Source: Rhizomys pruinosus (Eukaryota; Chordata; Mammalia; Rodentia; Spalacidae). From it: a stretch of 64,000 nt of DNA. The DNA lies in contig VZQC01000610.1 in assembly GCA_009823505.1 (NCBI GenBank), positions 3,769,230-3,833,229 of the forward strand. The letters are read 5' to 3'. Below the pieces are notes generated by a model that saw only the letters and a list, made by a program, of their open reading frames with translations, was not told where the DNA came from and did no database searches. Positions 42,106-53,595 of this stretch are shown here, in pieces; position 1 is the stretch's first letter; every line of letters begins with the position of its first letter. A program made the position numbers and the translations under genes.

Positions 42106-42663
42106 AAGCCCACATCCTCTGAATTGCACCTTCATCCCCCCAGAATGCAGGCCCCTCCCCCTGCTGCCCAGGGGTCAAGGACAGCCTGGCTGCTGGGTGT
42201 TATGGACTCCTCATCAACCCTGTGGCATGGAACCTCCCGCTTCCTCTGAGTCCTAAAGAAAGGACCCAACTCTGCCTCATTGCCCTGAACTCTCTCAGAG
42301 CCTCATTATGCTCCTGTCTATGGTGTTAATAATTCTTCTTATAAAGCTTTTACTCAAAAGGGAAGTTCTCCTCAGTGTCTCCCTTGGGGGCCAAACCCTT
42401 CACTTCAACCCTCAGTGGCAGCCTCCCCTCCTTCCTGGTGCAACCTACTCCCTGAGCCTAGAACCTGCTCATGCTGCTGACTGCCTTAGAGCAGTGTCCT
42501 GAAGGCCAGAGGGCTCTCCCAAAAAGATGTTCAGGACAAACACTCTTTACAAGTGCTAAGATGGAAACACTGCACAGCTTTGCATGGTGAGAATGGAGAG
42601 ATTCTGCTTAGCTGTGCACAACTATACAATGAGGTAGCCAGTACATTTAGACCACAGACATTT
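42106..42663. other. Unassigned intergenic DNA
   Basis: No gene recognised. The part around 42290-42480 has an L2-like flavour but is too weak to call. Confidence 0.4.
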
Positions 42664-42925
42664 AGGAGGGAAGGAAGAAGTAGGTAATGAAGGGGAATAG
42701 AGGGCAGAAGGGGGGAAGACAGGTATGAAGGGAGGGAGGGGGAAGAGAGGGAAGGAACAAACAGGGAGGAAGGAGGAAGAGAGAGGAAGGATGGAGGAAG
42801 AAGAATGGATAGAAAGAAGAAAGGAAGAGATGAGGAGAGAAGAGGAAGGAGAAGGAAGGTAAGAAGGAAAGGAAGGGGGAAGAAGGAGAATGGCTGGAGG
42901 GAAGGAGGAGGGAGAAGGGAGGGAG
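42664..42925. repeat. 262-bp polypurine tract
   Basis: Almost uninterrupted A/G on the plus strand (GGAAGAAG/GGGAGG), with isolated T or C. The long antisense frames here, rich in Ser/Pro/Leu, come from pyrimidine composition. Confidence 0.95.
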
Positions 42926-43007
42926 TTCCACCCAGACATGCAACAGAGATGGCCATCCTCTAAAGGCCAGAAGTCAGCATCTGCCCTGCTTGAAGTTTGT
43001 TTTTTAC

Positions 43008-43166
43008 ACACATGCACGTGCACACACACACACACACACACACACATGCACGCACGCACACATACACACACATACACACAACACATACACACACACATGT
43101 GCGCGCACACACACACACATAAACACATTCACACACAACACATACACACACACACACATACACACC
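43008..43166. repeat. (CA)n-rich tract with GCGCGC core
   Basis: About 160 bases of alternating purine-pyrimidine sequence, mainly CA with TGCACG and TGTGCGCGCA interruptions near 43098-43108. Confidence 0.95.
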
Positions 43167-44357
43167 TTGTTTTGTCGTAAGCTATCTTCACAGTATGGCA
43201 TCGAAAAGACGAAACTGAAAGAATGTTTTCCCAGTATGTCAGGGCCTGGAGGGCCACCCATTATGGTGGGTGACGTGTACCAACGAGGAGCAAAGGTTAA
43301 CCATGGCTTCATGGGACCAAGTGCCACAAAGACACTTACTGCAGAACAAGTGGCCAGAGCTCTTGGCTTTTGCCCCATCATCTGCTTTGGGCCTGAAGTA
43401 TCTTCTCTCTGCTGAGAATATCTTAGTGCTCCCTGCCCCTCAAGAGCCAGTTCTTCAAAGTCAAGGAGATCTGAAATCCCTGGTCTCCAGAGTAGACACA
43501 TTACACTTAGGGCTAGGATCAGACTCAATTTGACAGATCCAGGAGTGTGTATAAAGTGCCATGGGTATTATACATGGAAAACAGGAAGTGTACCCCACTG
43601 GTGCTTCCTGCTCTTCTAATAGTGACAAGTTAGCATGAAGAGGCTCCTAGTCATGCATACCAGAATGTTCCATTACCCACGTTAAAATTCAAGCTGTACC
43701 TAGGATGGTGTTCCCTTCTTATCTAACCCTTTCCTGGCCCAGGACTCTTTGTCTCTGCATGAGTTGTTCTGTGTTGATAAGCTCAGTACCATGCCCCTGC
43801 TGCCTGGTGACGAATGGTGTGGGATGAAGCCTGAGGGAAAACAGGTCAAAAACAAAGGCTGGAAGACTGGATGGAATCCATAAGAGAGGGCCCCTTAGGA
43901 ACACACTGTCCTTAGCTCTCTGGGCCAGGGGAAAAACAAAACAAAGGGGTGGAACAGTCCTCCCGCAGTCTCTGGACAGCACACAGGCATAGCAGTGTCT
44001 ACCTTGTACCTGCCTTCTGATGCTGGGATCCTACACTAAGCACATAGCTCCTGGATGTGTGGGACTGCACCAGAATCACGGCTGGCTCCTCATCCTCATG
44101 GCTTGTTTATGGTCTAGGGGGTATATCCAGATGCCTTCCTCCAGCCCAGGATGGATACCTGGACTGAGTCAGCTTTATGGAAGGAACAGACTTTGAATTT
44201 AAGGCTTAAGGAAGACAGAAACAGTGGTGATCTAGTTCATTACTCAAGGCCACGCTGAGTATCCCTGAGCTGATATGGCTCTCTAGACCCCTGAGGCCCT
44301 AGGCCTCTCCCTTCTTATGCAATCTTCAACAAGTTCTCTTCATAAGATAGTCAGCCA
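43167..44357. other. Unassigned intergenic DNA, about 1.2 kb
   Basis: No recognised repeat or gene. Frames that enter from the CA tract are not credible. Confidence 0.45.
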
Positions 44358-44600
44358 GGGGCTGGGGAGATGGCTCAGCAGGAAAGAGTACTTGCTGCCA
44401 AGCCTGACAACCATCCCAGGAACTATAGGAGATAAAGGACTCCTATGGTTGTATTCTGATCTCCACATGTGCACCATGGCACATGCACACACCACAGAGA
44501 AACACACATACACAGACACATACATGGATGCACATACATGCAAACACATGTACACATCCACATTCACACTTGCACATGCATACACATGTGCATACACAGG
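44358..44600 (+). mobile_element. tRNA-derived SINE with CA-rich tail
   Basis: Head GGGGCTGGGGAGATGGCTCA, 'acttgctgccaagcctgaca', 'ctgatctccacatgtgcacc', then a CACACA/ACATGC tail. Confidence 0.85.
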
Positions 44601-45018
44601 CACGGTTTCTCTGCCACGGACAATGGCCTCATATACTGTGACTCCCTGCAAGCTTCTGCAAAGGCCCATGAGACAGGTACTCTGGAAGATGGCTGCTAAA
44701 GTCAGGGGCTTCTGTGGACCCTGCCCACACACTGACAGAGCCTTTCTCCTTCCTGTCAGTGGACTGCACAAATGTGCCAGGCCAGGATGCAAAGTGTTTG
44801 ATGAAGGGATTTTAATAACCAAAGCGAACCTAGAGTAAAAAGGTTGCTGTTTTCCCAAGACATTCTTTGAGCTCCAGGATGAAGCCTTTTCTGAACCAGA
44901 GCACTCCAACTTCATTTAAAGCAGTCAGTTAAGTGCCCCCCTCCTGTTGCTTTAGAGACTAATTTTGAGACAACTTACCACCACCTGCCAGCTGAAGCCC
45001 CTGACACAAGTGCTGCCT
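44601..45018. other. Unassigned intergenic DNA
   Basis: No recognised repeat or gene. Confidence 0.45.
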
Positions 45019-45020
45019 TA

Positions 45021-45188
45021 GATGCTGAGCAAGGTGGAGCACACCTTTAATCCCAGCGCTCAGAAGGCAGAGGCAGGTGGATCTCTATGAGTTCAAGGCC
45101 AGGCCTGGTCTACATAGTGAGTTCCAGGCCATCTGGGGATACAAGGGAGACTCTATCTCAAAAAGACTAAACAAACAAACAAACAAAC
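45021..45188 (+). mobile_element. B1 SINE
   Basis: 'gagcaaggtggagcacacct', 'cagaaggcagaggcaggtgg', 'gttcaaggccaggcctggtc', tail with (CAAA)5. Confidence 0.92.
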
Positions 45189-45315
45189 ATCCTGTCTTGG
45201 GACATGGCAGCTCTGAGCAGCCTCATTTCTCCATTCAGAACAAAAGAAACAAGTAGACTGTTGGCCCGGATTTGCACGGCCAGGTATACGTAGGAAACAT
45301 GGGCCACTGGGACCT

Positions 45316-45542
45316 TTGAGGGCTAGCTATATGGCTCAGGTAGCAGAGAACTTGCATAGCAAGAGAACACACAAAGTCCCGGATTCAAATTCGGCACCAC
45401 ATAAAACAAGATCTGGTGATGCCCATGTGTAACCTCAGCACTTAGGAGGTGGAAGCAGGAGAGTCTGGAGCTCAATAACAGCTTTGGCTACATAGTGAGT
45501 TCAAGGCTAACCTGCACTACATCAGAACTTATCTCAAAATAG
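45316..45542 (+). mobile_element. ID-B1 composite SINE (B4 class)
   Basis: ID-like head ('gctatatggctcaggtagca', 'cccggattcaaattcggcac') followed by a B1-like part ('cctcagcacttaggaggtgg', 'ctacatagtgagttcaaggc'). This is the known B4/ID_B1 layout and differs from the B2-B1 composite at 8.4 and 52 kb. Confidence 0.75.
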
Positions 45543-46223
45543 CCAAAAGTCCATTTTCCACAGTGGTCTGCCAAGCTTCAGAGTCCTGACCATGACTTTT
45601 CCAAACACATTCTCTTCTCTGCCTGTCTCCCTCCTTCCATCTCCCTTCCAATATTTACTAACCTGGAGGCAAACACAAGACCATGCTACCCTAGGCCTGC
45701 ACGGCATTTCCTGACAGGCCCAGGAAGTCACAAACCACTCATCTGCCTCTGACCAATGCTGTCTCTGATATGAGCACAACATTCCATTTTGTCTTACCTA
45801 CTCAAGAAAAAGAAGTAAACAAAATCAAATATGACATGAATAATTGCATTAGCCAGGAAGAGTAATTGCATAATGAGCCACTTAAACCAACATTTCCGCC
45901 CAAACAACATTAGGATCAGACCAGAAGACCTGGGGCCTCCCGCCAAATGGCCCCTGAGAACTCAAAAGGCAGTGACTCTGTGGCTCAATGCAGGATTGTT
46001 CCCGGGCCGTGGGAAGTGGTCAGAGAGTGCTGGGCAGCAGGATCTGTCTCTGGAGGTGGGAGGATCAGGTTCCCACTTTCCAGGCAGAGCTACTTTTGGG
46101 TCCCATTACTAACTCTTTTAATGACTAGCTTTGTAAGCTCAAACATATGGAAAGAGAAAACTTCATATGCAACACTGGCCAACATGCAAGTTAGAATTTT
46201 TTTAAATTTCCCTCTGTTTGGCC
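45543..46223. other. Unassigned intergenic DNA
   Basis: No recognised repeat or gene. Confidence 0.45.
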
Positions 46224-46325
46224 TTTTGAGACAGAGTCCCACGTAGCCCTGACTGGCACCGAACTCACTGGTTATGTACCTTAAACTCCCAATCCTCCTG
46301 CCTCCACCGCCTAAAAAGATCAGGA
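46224..46325 (-). mobile_element. B1-like SINE, antisense, diverged
   Basis: 'ccttttgagacagagtccca' and 'actcccaatcctcctgcctc'. The rest is degraded. Confidence 0.65.
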
Positions 46326-48357
46326 TTTTTTTTCTAATAAATAATTCTACTGTATGCTTCTTTTCCACATTTGTCTGTATCAATCACAGCCCAAAAATAT
46401 TAAATGAAAATTCCAGAAATGGTAAGTTTTAAATAACTTCTACTGCAGTATGCTGTAACACCTGTCCCACTTCATCTTCAGTTGTTACTATCTCACTATG
46501 TCTTATTAATTAGATGTTTGACGCATCTACTACCAAGCTGCACCCAAGCTCTTGTTCCTGTTTACAAGTTAAGCTTTGTCATAGGCAGTCAGGACAGTAC
46601 AGGGGGGGAAGGGGGGTCCCTGTGACCTCAAGCATCTCCTGGGAGTTCTTGAACACATCCCATGAATGAGGGATCTTTCCCTCATAAATACAAGTCAATA
46701 GTAAGTTCTATCTATTGCTTTTATCTCTTTTGTAATCTGCAGAAGAAATTATCTCCCCTCTGTCTCTGTCTCTCTGTCTATCTCTGTCTCTCTTTGTCTC
46801 TCCCCCGCCCCATCTCTCCTCAATACCTGGATATAATCTGCTTGCAGAGCTCACGGCAATTAAGCAAACAGTAGTTGCCTTCCAAGCCAGGGAGACACAG
46901 CTTATCTAGCACTGTGAAAGAGCAGATGGTGTGAAGCAAGGTTCCCAGGTATTGGAAAGCCATTTCCTGCCAGGTTAGAGATTCCTATCTCAATAAATAT
47001 TTGACCAGCACCTGTAATGTGCACCATTGGGTTGTTAAACAGTGTATACCACACACACACACACATAAGCACGAATCTGAAAGTTTAACCCTCATTCATT
47101 TCATAACACAGCATCAATTGTGCTATACACATATTCATGCCCGTGGGGCTGCGACCTCTAAAAAGAGGCACCAAATCCTAATAGCAGTTGTCAGTGGGGA
47201 TTAGCAATGGAGAAGATACCAGAGGCATTGTAAAGTTTTGTTTTCTATTCCTCTGTAAATGTGACTTCTTTATTCAGTGAGTTTCTGTTGCCTTTGAAAT
47301 AAGACAGGGTAAATTATTTAAAGCTGCACATACATGTCACAACCTCTGTACTGTGGGTGACATGGAGTATCTAACTCAGGCTTGTAAATAAACATTTAAA
47401 ATTTTTACCTGCTGTGGAGCCCTGAGCTCTGTTTGAAGGAATACGTACAGTGTAAATAATAATTGTCTTCACAGGCATGGTATAACATGCGGCAGATCAA
47501 GAGATCTGAAAGCCTAGTGATCATGAAGTTTAAAGTGGTCTAACATCCCCCAGCTGAAGCAGTAAGGGAACTATCTGGTCCCATCAGATGTGTAGGCTTT
47601 AGGGTCACCAGATAAGCCTCTTGTTTCAAAAAGCTGGGAGAATCTGTCTTCTCCTCAATTTCCCTTCATGGTTAAGTAATTCAAAAGTTCTGTACCATTC
47701 CAAAGTAAGAGCAAAGCCTAATTTAGATGCATAGTTAATGGTGTGTGTACACTTCCAAGTCACCAGCAATCTATCACTAAGAGGAATATCAGCTCTTCCC
47801 AAATATAGTCAAGGTCTACATATGTCCCAGTCTACAGCTCCCAGCCCCAGAACAGCCAAAATTGAAACATTAAAACATTAGACAATAATAGGCCTTTGAA
47901 ATAAGCTTCCCTTAGAGAACAGGAACAATGTCTGCATCCTGTAAACCATGCATAATGAACACACCTGAAAAACTCGTTCAGAAATAAAAACCTGCCTCCC
48001 TCAGTGGAGCCAAGCCTCCTCCACAGCGTTCTCAGTGACACATTCTTTCAGGATAAGCAGCCTTGATATGAGTGAGATCTACTGAGGAGCAAATCTGATG
48101 CCATTATATTGATAACTACAAACATATTAACATTTCAGAGTGTGTGTCAGGACCCTCCCCTATGAGGTGCTTCCACTACTTGTTCTGTGGCTCTATCATG
48201 ATGGAAGGCAAATGGTTACCATGTGCACCCGACATCCAAAATAGCTGAGAGTGCCACATGCAGATGCTTTTTGTCTCCTACCAGGGTAAGTGAAGCTGGG
48301 GGTTGGGTGTGGATTCAACTGTATGGAACATATAATGCCTGGGTCCTTTCCTAGCTA
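46326..48357. other. Unassigned intergenic DNA, about 2 kb
   Basis: No interspersed repeat recognised. Contains a TCTG/TCTC-rich patch (46755-46803) and a (CA)8 run at about 47051-47067. Frames are below 70 codons. Confidence 0.45.
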
Positions 48358-48360
48358 TTA

Positions 48361-48825
48361 CCATAATAACTACCACCATCACCACCACTACCATCACACC
48401 ACTACCATCACCACTATCATCATCACCACCATTACCATCACCACATCACCACCATCACCACCAACATCATCACCACCATTACCATCACCATCATCATCAC
48501 CACCATCACCACCACTACCATCACCACTATCATCACCACCACCATCATCACCATCACTATCATCATCATTATCACCATATAATCATAACCAACATTACCA
48601 ACATCACCATCATCACTATCCTCATGATCATCACCCAAATCACCACCACCACCATCATCATCATCACTACCACCATCATCACCATCATCACCACCACCAT
48701 CATCATCATCACCATATAATCATAACCAACACTACCAACATCACCATCATCACTATCCTCACAATCATCACCAAAATCACCACCACCATCATCATCACCA
48801 TCACTACCCTCACCATCATCATCAC
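48361..48825. repeat. (CAT/CAC)n array with 137-bp higher-order repeat
   Basis: About 465 bases of CAT/CAC/ACT triplets, the largest of three such arrays. Its right half contains a longer unit starting ATCACCATATAATCATAACC at 48571 and again at 48708, a 137-bp period. A 198-codon His-rich frame across it is a composition effect. Confidence 0.95.
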
Positions 48826-50277
48826 GTTTCCCCCTGTCCCCCGCCACCATCATGTTGCCTGGAGTCTGAGGCTCACAATCAATTGATTTTGTCATAGCCC
48901 CGCCCCATGCTATGCACAGGCAGGTCCAGTTGGCTTACCTTCTGCTTTACAACCAAGATGCAAATGAACAGTTATACAAGCCAGTGACTGGCCAGCTTGC
49001 AGAGCCCCAGCCCGTGGCAGCAGAAGAAGCTGGTATTTACATCTTAAGTCCATCTTGGGATCACAATGTTAACGTCTTTGTGTTGAAGATACTCCTCTCT
49101 CTTCTACATGGGAAGCCTCAGACCAAACAGCACCCAAGGTTACTGCTTTGTGCTACGTAATTGGCCTGGCCCCTAACCACTGCATGGGCTTCAGAAACAA
49201 CCAACTGATCTCAGTGCAGACCTTGAGAGACCCTTTCTTCCAAGTCTTTGCGTTCTTCCCATCTGAGGAACACTATCGCCAATATACTCCTGTGCCAACA
49301 ATCTGGAAATCTGCTTGTCACCCTTTTTCAGTTCTCTCTGCCCCACTGAAATTGTTGGCACATGAGGCCAGTGACCTTCACCCACCAGCAGCGTGGTGTA
49401 CACCTGCTCAGTCACTCTTCAGGACTGCACGGTGGCCTCCCAGTCCTCCTTGCTGCCACGCTGACCTCCAGTGCCATTCATAGTTTAGGATGATCTTAGT
49501 AAACTGGAAGTTTGATTTCTAATCAATATCCTAGGCTAGAGCCAGAGTTCCTGGGCAAACTGACCCTGCCTACCTTTCCCTGACTAGTGCTCTTGATAGC
49601 CCATGCATGTAACCGCAGGGACTTCCATCTGCTGCTTCCCAAGACGAAAAAGAGCTCAGCCCACATTCTCTGTGTTCTCCACCCCACCTCCCTGAAAACA
49701 AATGAGCACTTGCTAGTAACACCTGATAAACTTCCCTGGAATAGATTCCTAAACAATGAAGGCCAGACAAAGCCCCTGCATGACACAGGAAGGACGGAGC
49801 TTCCAGAAAGGACAAAGGACAACTTACCACGGAGCTCTACAGTTGAGTTCTCTGTCACCCCAGAGTTGGACTGACCCAATCTGACTTCAGCGCCTGCAGT
49901 CTTCAGGTGTGGCGGGTCATTTCTGAAGAGTAGGAAAGAGCACATGTGAGCGTCTATGGGGCAGAGTGGCTCCAGCTGGCTTTCTGCCCCTTCCCCTTTC
50001 CCCATGCCGCAGAGGCAGAGGAGGCTGGGGTGAGGCTGCTCTGTCAAGATCAATACTGGGCTGAAAGAGTGACCTGACTCAGTCAGTATCCTCCCAGCCT
50101 CCAACCCTTTTTCTTTAGCCAAATTTCCTGGTGGGCCACAGTGAAAACCCATTAGTAAAAATCAATAGAGAAACTAACATGCATGCTGCACGAAGCAAGT
50201 TGAGGGAATTCCCACCTAGCCGTCAGATATTGAAGAGCAGAAATCCCTCAGTGTCACCTGTGAACAAATTCTTGGAA
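48826..50277. other. Unassigned intergenic DNA with one 209-codon frame
   Basis: No repeat recognised over about 1.45 kb. The antisense frame 49523-50152 (209 codons) is the longest in the window outside repeats. I see no signal peptide, membrane segment or domain motif in it, and an 86-codon antisense frame and a 95-codon sense frame overlap it. It is not called as a gene. Confidence 0.4.
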
Positions 50278-50292
50278 AGAACTGAACTTTAT

Positions 50293-50444
50293 TTTTTTTT
50301 TGGTCTTTTTGAGACAGGGTCTCCCTGCAGCCCCAGCTGGCCTGGAACTCACTCTGTAGACCAGGCTGGCCTTGAACTCACAAAGATCTGCCTGCCTCTG
50401 CCTCCCGAGTGCTAGGATTAAAGGTGTGCGCCACCACACCGGGC
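50293..50444 (-). mobile_element. B1 SINE, antisense, with perfect TSD
   Basis: 'tttttgagacagggtctccc', 'tagaccaggctggccttgaa', 'gtgctaggattaaaggtgtg'. Flanked by AGAACTGAACTTTAT (50278-50292 and 50445-50459), a 15-bp target duplication. Confidence 0.96.
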
Positions 50445-50672
50445 AGAACTGAACTTTATAAAGAACCTTCTGCAAGGCTTCAGTAACTGAGCCGTTGGAA
50501 TGTTGCAGGTTCAGAGCCAAATTATCTTAGACTATCTTAGTCCCCTTAACGGTCATTTATTGCCCATCCCTATATGCAGCCTAACATCTTTGCAAACACT
50601 AGGTAAATCCTTTGGAATGTACAAATAGATCCTTTGCTTCCACCAACAAAAGGCTAAGAGTATGGTCAGACA

Positions 50673-50922
50673 GCATCTGAGGCTCTATCAGAGGGTTCCT
50701 GTTTGGCTGAGACCTGCCTCCCCGATGTGGTGGTCGGCATCTGAGGCTCTATCAGAGGGTTCCTGTTTGGCTGAGACCTGCCTCCCCGATGTGGTGGTCG
50801 GTATCTGAGGCTCTATCAGAGGGTTCCCTGCTTGGCTGAGACCTGCCTCCCCGATGTGGTGGTCGGCATCTGAGGCTCTATCAGAGGGTTCCCTGCTTGG
50901 CTGAGACCTGCCTCCCCGATGT
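50673..50922. repeat. 64-bp minisatellite, four copies
   Basis: Units start at 50673, 50737, 50801 and 50866 (periods 64, 64, 65), each containing ATCTGAGGCTCTATCAGAGG and GAGACCTGCCTCCCCGATGT. Copies 3 and 4 share an extra C in 'ggttccctgcttgg', so the array has diverged in two steps. The 11-mer TTCCACCAACA lies on both sides (50638 and 50923). Confidence 0.96.
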
Positions 50923-50933
50923 TTCCACCAACA

Positions 50934-51927
50934 TATTTGAAAAGTGTCTTGATTCACAACTTTCTCTATTCTGTTATCATATAAACTTCACAAAAGTGTT
51001 ACCATATTCAGACATGAAATTGAGGCTAACCTGAATCTGTGCAGTGTGATCATTCATAGTTGGCTCCAGAATGAACTCTCTCTTATCTCCTTTGAGGTAA
51101 GAGTTGTGGTTTTGCATCTACACATCAGACTCTCTAATTGATGTAAACAATGAAAATATTAGAAGTTGTTTCACTTGCCTTTTTTTGTTTTTTTGCTAAA
51201 ATTAGTGTTTGACTCTTTAGAACCAATGGGGATAAGATGGCAGCATGAATGGTCCTGGGTTTTATCACAAGACATACAAGGCGCCTCAAGTGGGGATTCT
51301 AAAATGTGGGTGAGAGGAAGAACAGAGACAGCCAAACTGCAGCCCAGACTTTGGAATTGAAAAGCAGTCTGCATGGCTGAGATTCAATTTATTCCAATTA
51401 AGCAAGCACTTGCCCCGTCCCTCCTTCTGACTGGCAGTCCTGAGATCAACGGTAAATGAGCTCAGGTCCTTCTAAAACTTGAGGGCTGGTGGGGAAGACA
51501 AGAACATGCACAAATAATTTTAACTCAAGCTAGAATCTAATAAGATTTAGTGATGTGCAAGGAGATGTGGGGGGGGGGTCGTCTAGACAGGAGATGGAGA
51601 TAGAGCCTTGCTTTCTGGGGACACTTAACAGGAGTATTCAGGACGCAGAGGGAGTGGCAGCGGGGACAAGAGCTCACCATATTAGACAGAAAAATGAACA
51701 GTAGCTGGCTATGGGAGACCCTGCCGGCTCCACAGGCTTCATGTGTATACATGGACCTCACCCCACAACAGCCTCACTAGGCAGGAAACTGAAAAGACCA
51801 TGTTGATAGAAGACAAATCCAGAACAAAGGCTTCCCTGTCGTTATTCTAGTCCCTTCTAGCCATCTAGACTGAGCCCACCTCTGGCATGGAAATGGCCTC
51901 CAAATAAGCTTTTAAAAAAAGAAATTT
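50934..51927. other. Unassigned intergenic DNA, about 1 kb
   Basis: No recognised repeat or gene. A G9 run lies at about 51570. Confidence 0.45.
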
Positions 51928-51930
51928 AGA

Positions 51931-52170
51931 GGCTGGAGAGATGGCTCACTGGTTAAGAGCCCTGAGTACTCTTGTAGAAGACCCAGGTTCGATTTGCAGC
52001 ACCCACGTGGCAGCTAAGAACTATCTTAGGCTGGGCATTGTGGCACATGTCTTTAATCCTAACACTCAGGAGGCAGAGGCAGGCAGATCTCTATGAGTTC
52101 AAGGCCATCCTGGTCTACAGAGCCAGCTCCAGGCCAGCTGGGACTAAAGGGAGACCCTGTCTCAAAAAGA

Positions 52171-52205
<35 letters not shown>
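51931..52205 (+). mobile_element. B2-B1 composite SINE, second copy
   Basis: B2 head 51931-52028 ('ggctggagagatggctcact', box B GGTTCGATTTGC) joins a full B1 from 52029 ('ggctgggcattgtggcacat') at the same point as the copy at 8395-8683: both read CAGCTAAGAACTATCTTA immediately before the B1. The long A-run follows to 52205. Confidence 0.82.
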
Positions 52206-52208
<3 letters not shown>

Positions 52209-52412
52209 AAGAAAACAGCTTCAGAAAGCATCTGAAAATTAAGAGTAAGATGCAACAGAACAAAAGGACTCTTGTTTGGGCAGGAGATATTTTTGTTGCT
52301 GTTTGTTTGGGGGTTTTGTTTTTATGTTTGTGATATGAGGTTGAACTGATAGCCTCCTACCTGGTAGGAAGGTGCCAAAAAGAACTCATAAATAAAATAT
52401 AGTTGCTAAACA

Positions 52413-52564
52413 GGGCTGGTAAGGTGGCTCAGTGGATAAAACCATTTGTCACCTGATGGCCTGAGGACTTTAGTTTGATCTCCAGAACGTACATGGTAGA
52501 AGGAGAGAACTGATGTCTACACTTCGTCCTTTGGCCTCCTCATGTGAGCCATGGCACACACAGA

Positions 52565-52595
<31 letters not shown>

Positions 52596-52598
52596 ATA
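52413..52598 (+). mobile_element. tRNA-derived SINE with (AAAT)n tail
   Basis: Head 'gggctggtaaggtggctcag', 'ggtagaaggagagaactgat', tail of about nine AAAT units (52563-52598). Confidence 0.85.
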
Positions 52599-52850
52599 GG
52601 GCTGGAGAGATGGCCTAGCAGTTAAGAGTGCCAACTGCTCTTGCAGAGGACCCAGGTTCAATCCCCAGCACCCACATGGCGGCTGAGAACCATCTATAAC
52701 TCCAATTCCAGGAGAACTCCAGTTCCAGGGGAATCCTTCTGACCTCCATGGTATTGCATGACATGGGTGCACAAACCTACATGCAGACAGTACATTCATA
52801 AGAAATAAATAAAGAAAGAAAGAAAGAAGAAAAATTAAATAAATAAATAG
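52599..52850 (+). mobile_element. Young B2-type SINE
   Basis: Head GGGCTGGAGAGATGGCC starts directly at the end of the preceding AAAT tail. It has the 17-bp internal duplication but lacks 'gacaccctc'. Tail GAAA/AAAT-rich. Confidence 0.93.
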
Positions 52851-52937
52851 TTATAAATATTTAGTTGCTAACATGAAATTATAAATGGTAGCTTTGAAAA
52901 TAGGGTTGAGAAAATGTCCTTATTAGAAATCAGTCTA

Positions 52938-53114
52938 AGCCAGGCGTGATGGCTCACACCTTTAATCCTAGCACTTGGGAGGCAGAGGCAGGCGGATCTT
53001 TGTAAGTTCAAGGCCAGCCTGGTCTACAGAGTGAGTTCCAGGACAGCTGGGCTACAGGGAGACCCTGTCTCAAAAAGCCTAAAAAAAAAAAAAAAGAAAA
53101 AAGAAAAAAAGAAA
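52938..53114 (+). mobile_element. B1 SINE with perfect TSD
   Basis: Complete B1 ('gccaggcgtgatggctcaca' to 'ccctgtctcaaaaagcc') with a long A/G tail. Flanked by AGAAATCAGTCTA (52925-52937 and 53115-53127). Confidence 0.96.
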
Positions 53115-53160
53115 AGAAATCAGTCTAGATAGTCCAAACTTTTACCTGGACGATTTCCAA

Positions 53161-53372
53161 AGGGCTGGCTAGAGAAATCAGCAGGTAAAGTGCTGGCTTT
53201 GCAAGCCTGAGGACCTGTACATCTGCATCCCCAGCACATATGGTGGCGCACATCTGTAACCCCAAACCAGGAGGGGATGGAAACATTCGGATCTCTGGTG
53301 CTTATTGGCCAGCCAGGCAACCTAACTAATGAGCTCCAGGTTCAGTGGAGGCCCTGTCTCAAAAAACAAGAA
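53161..53372 (+). mobile_element. B4-type SINE
   Basis: 'gggctggctagagaaatcag', 'cctgaggacctgtacatctg', 'ggccagccaggcaacctaac', 'ggccctgtctcaaaaaacaa'. Confidence 0.82.
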
Positions 53373-53595
53373 GGGAACTGGAGGGATGACTCAGTGGTAA
53401 GAGCACTGGCTGATCTTGTAGGACTAGGGTTTGGTTCCCAGTACTTATTTGGCAGCTAATAACTGTCTGTAACTCCAGTTTTGGGGGCTTTAATGCCCCT
53501 TTCTGGGCTCCAAGGGCACCTGCATGTACATGGTGTACATACATACTTTCAGACAAAACACTCATACATATAAAATGAAAGTAAATAAGTCTTTT
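53373..53595 (+). mobile_element. B2/B3-type SINE
   Basis: 'aactggagggatgactcagt', 'taactccagttttgggggct', 'acaaaacactcatacatata' and an A-rich tail, directly after the preceding B4. Confidence 0.85.

Noticed and set aside
42531..43128. Ser/Pro/Leu-rich and Cys/Val-rich antisense proteins
   Set aside because: Low-complexity readings of the polypurine and CA tracts.
44340..44915. 191-codon antisense frame
   Set aside because: Includes the tRNA-derived SINE and its CA-rich tail; the remainder has no motif.
48290..48886. 198-codon histidine-rich protein
   Set aside because: Made entirely by the CAT/CAC array; every frame of such a triplet tract stays open.
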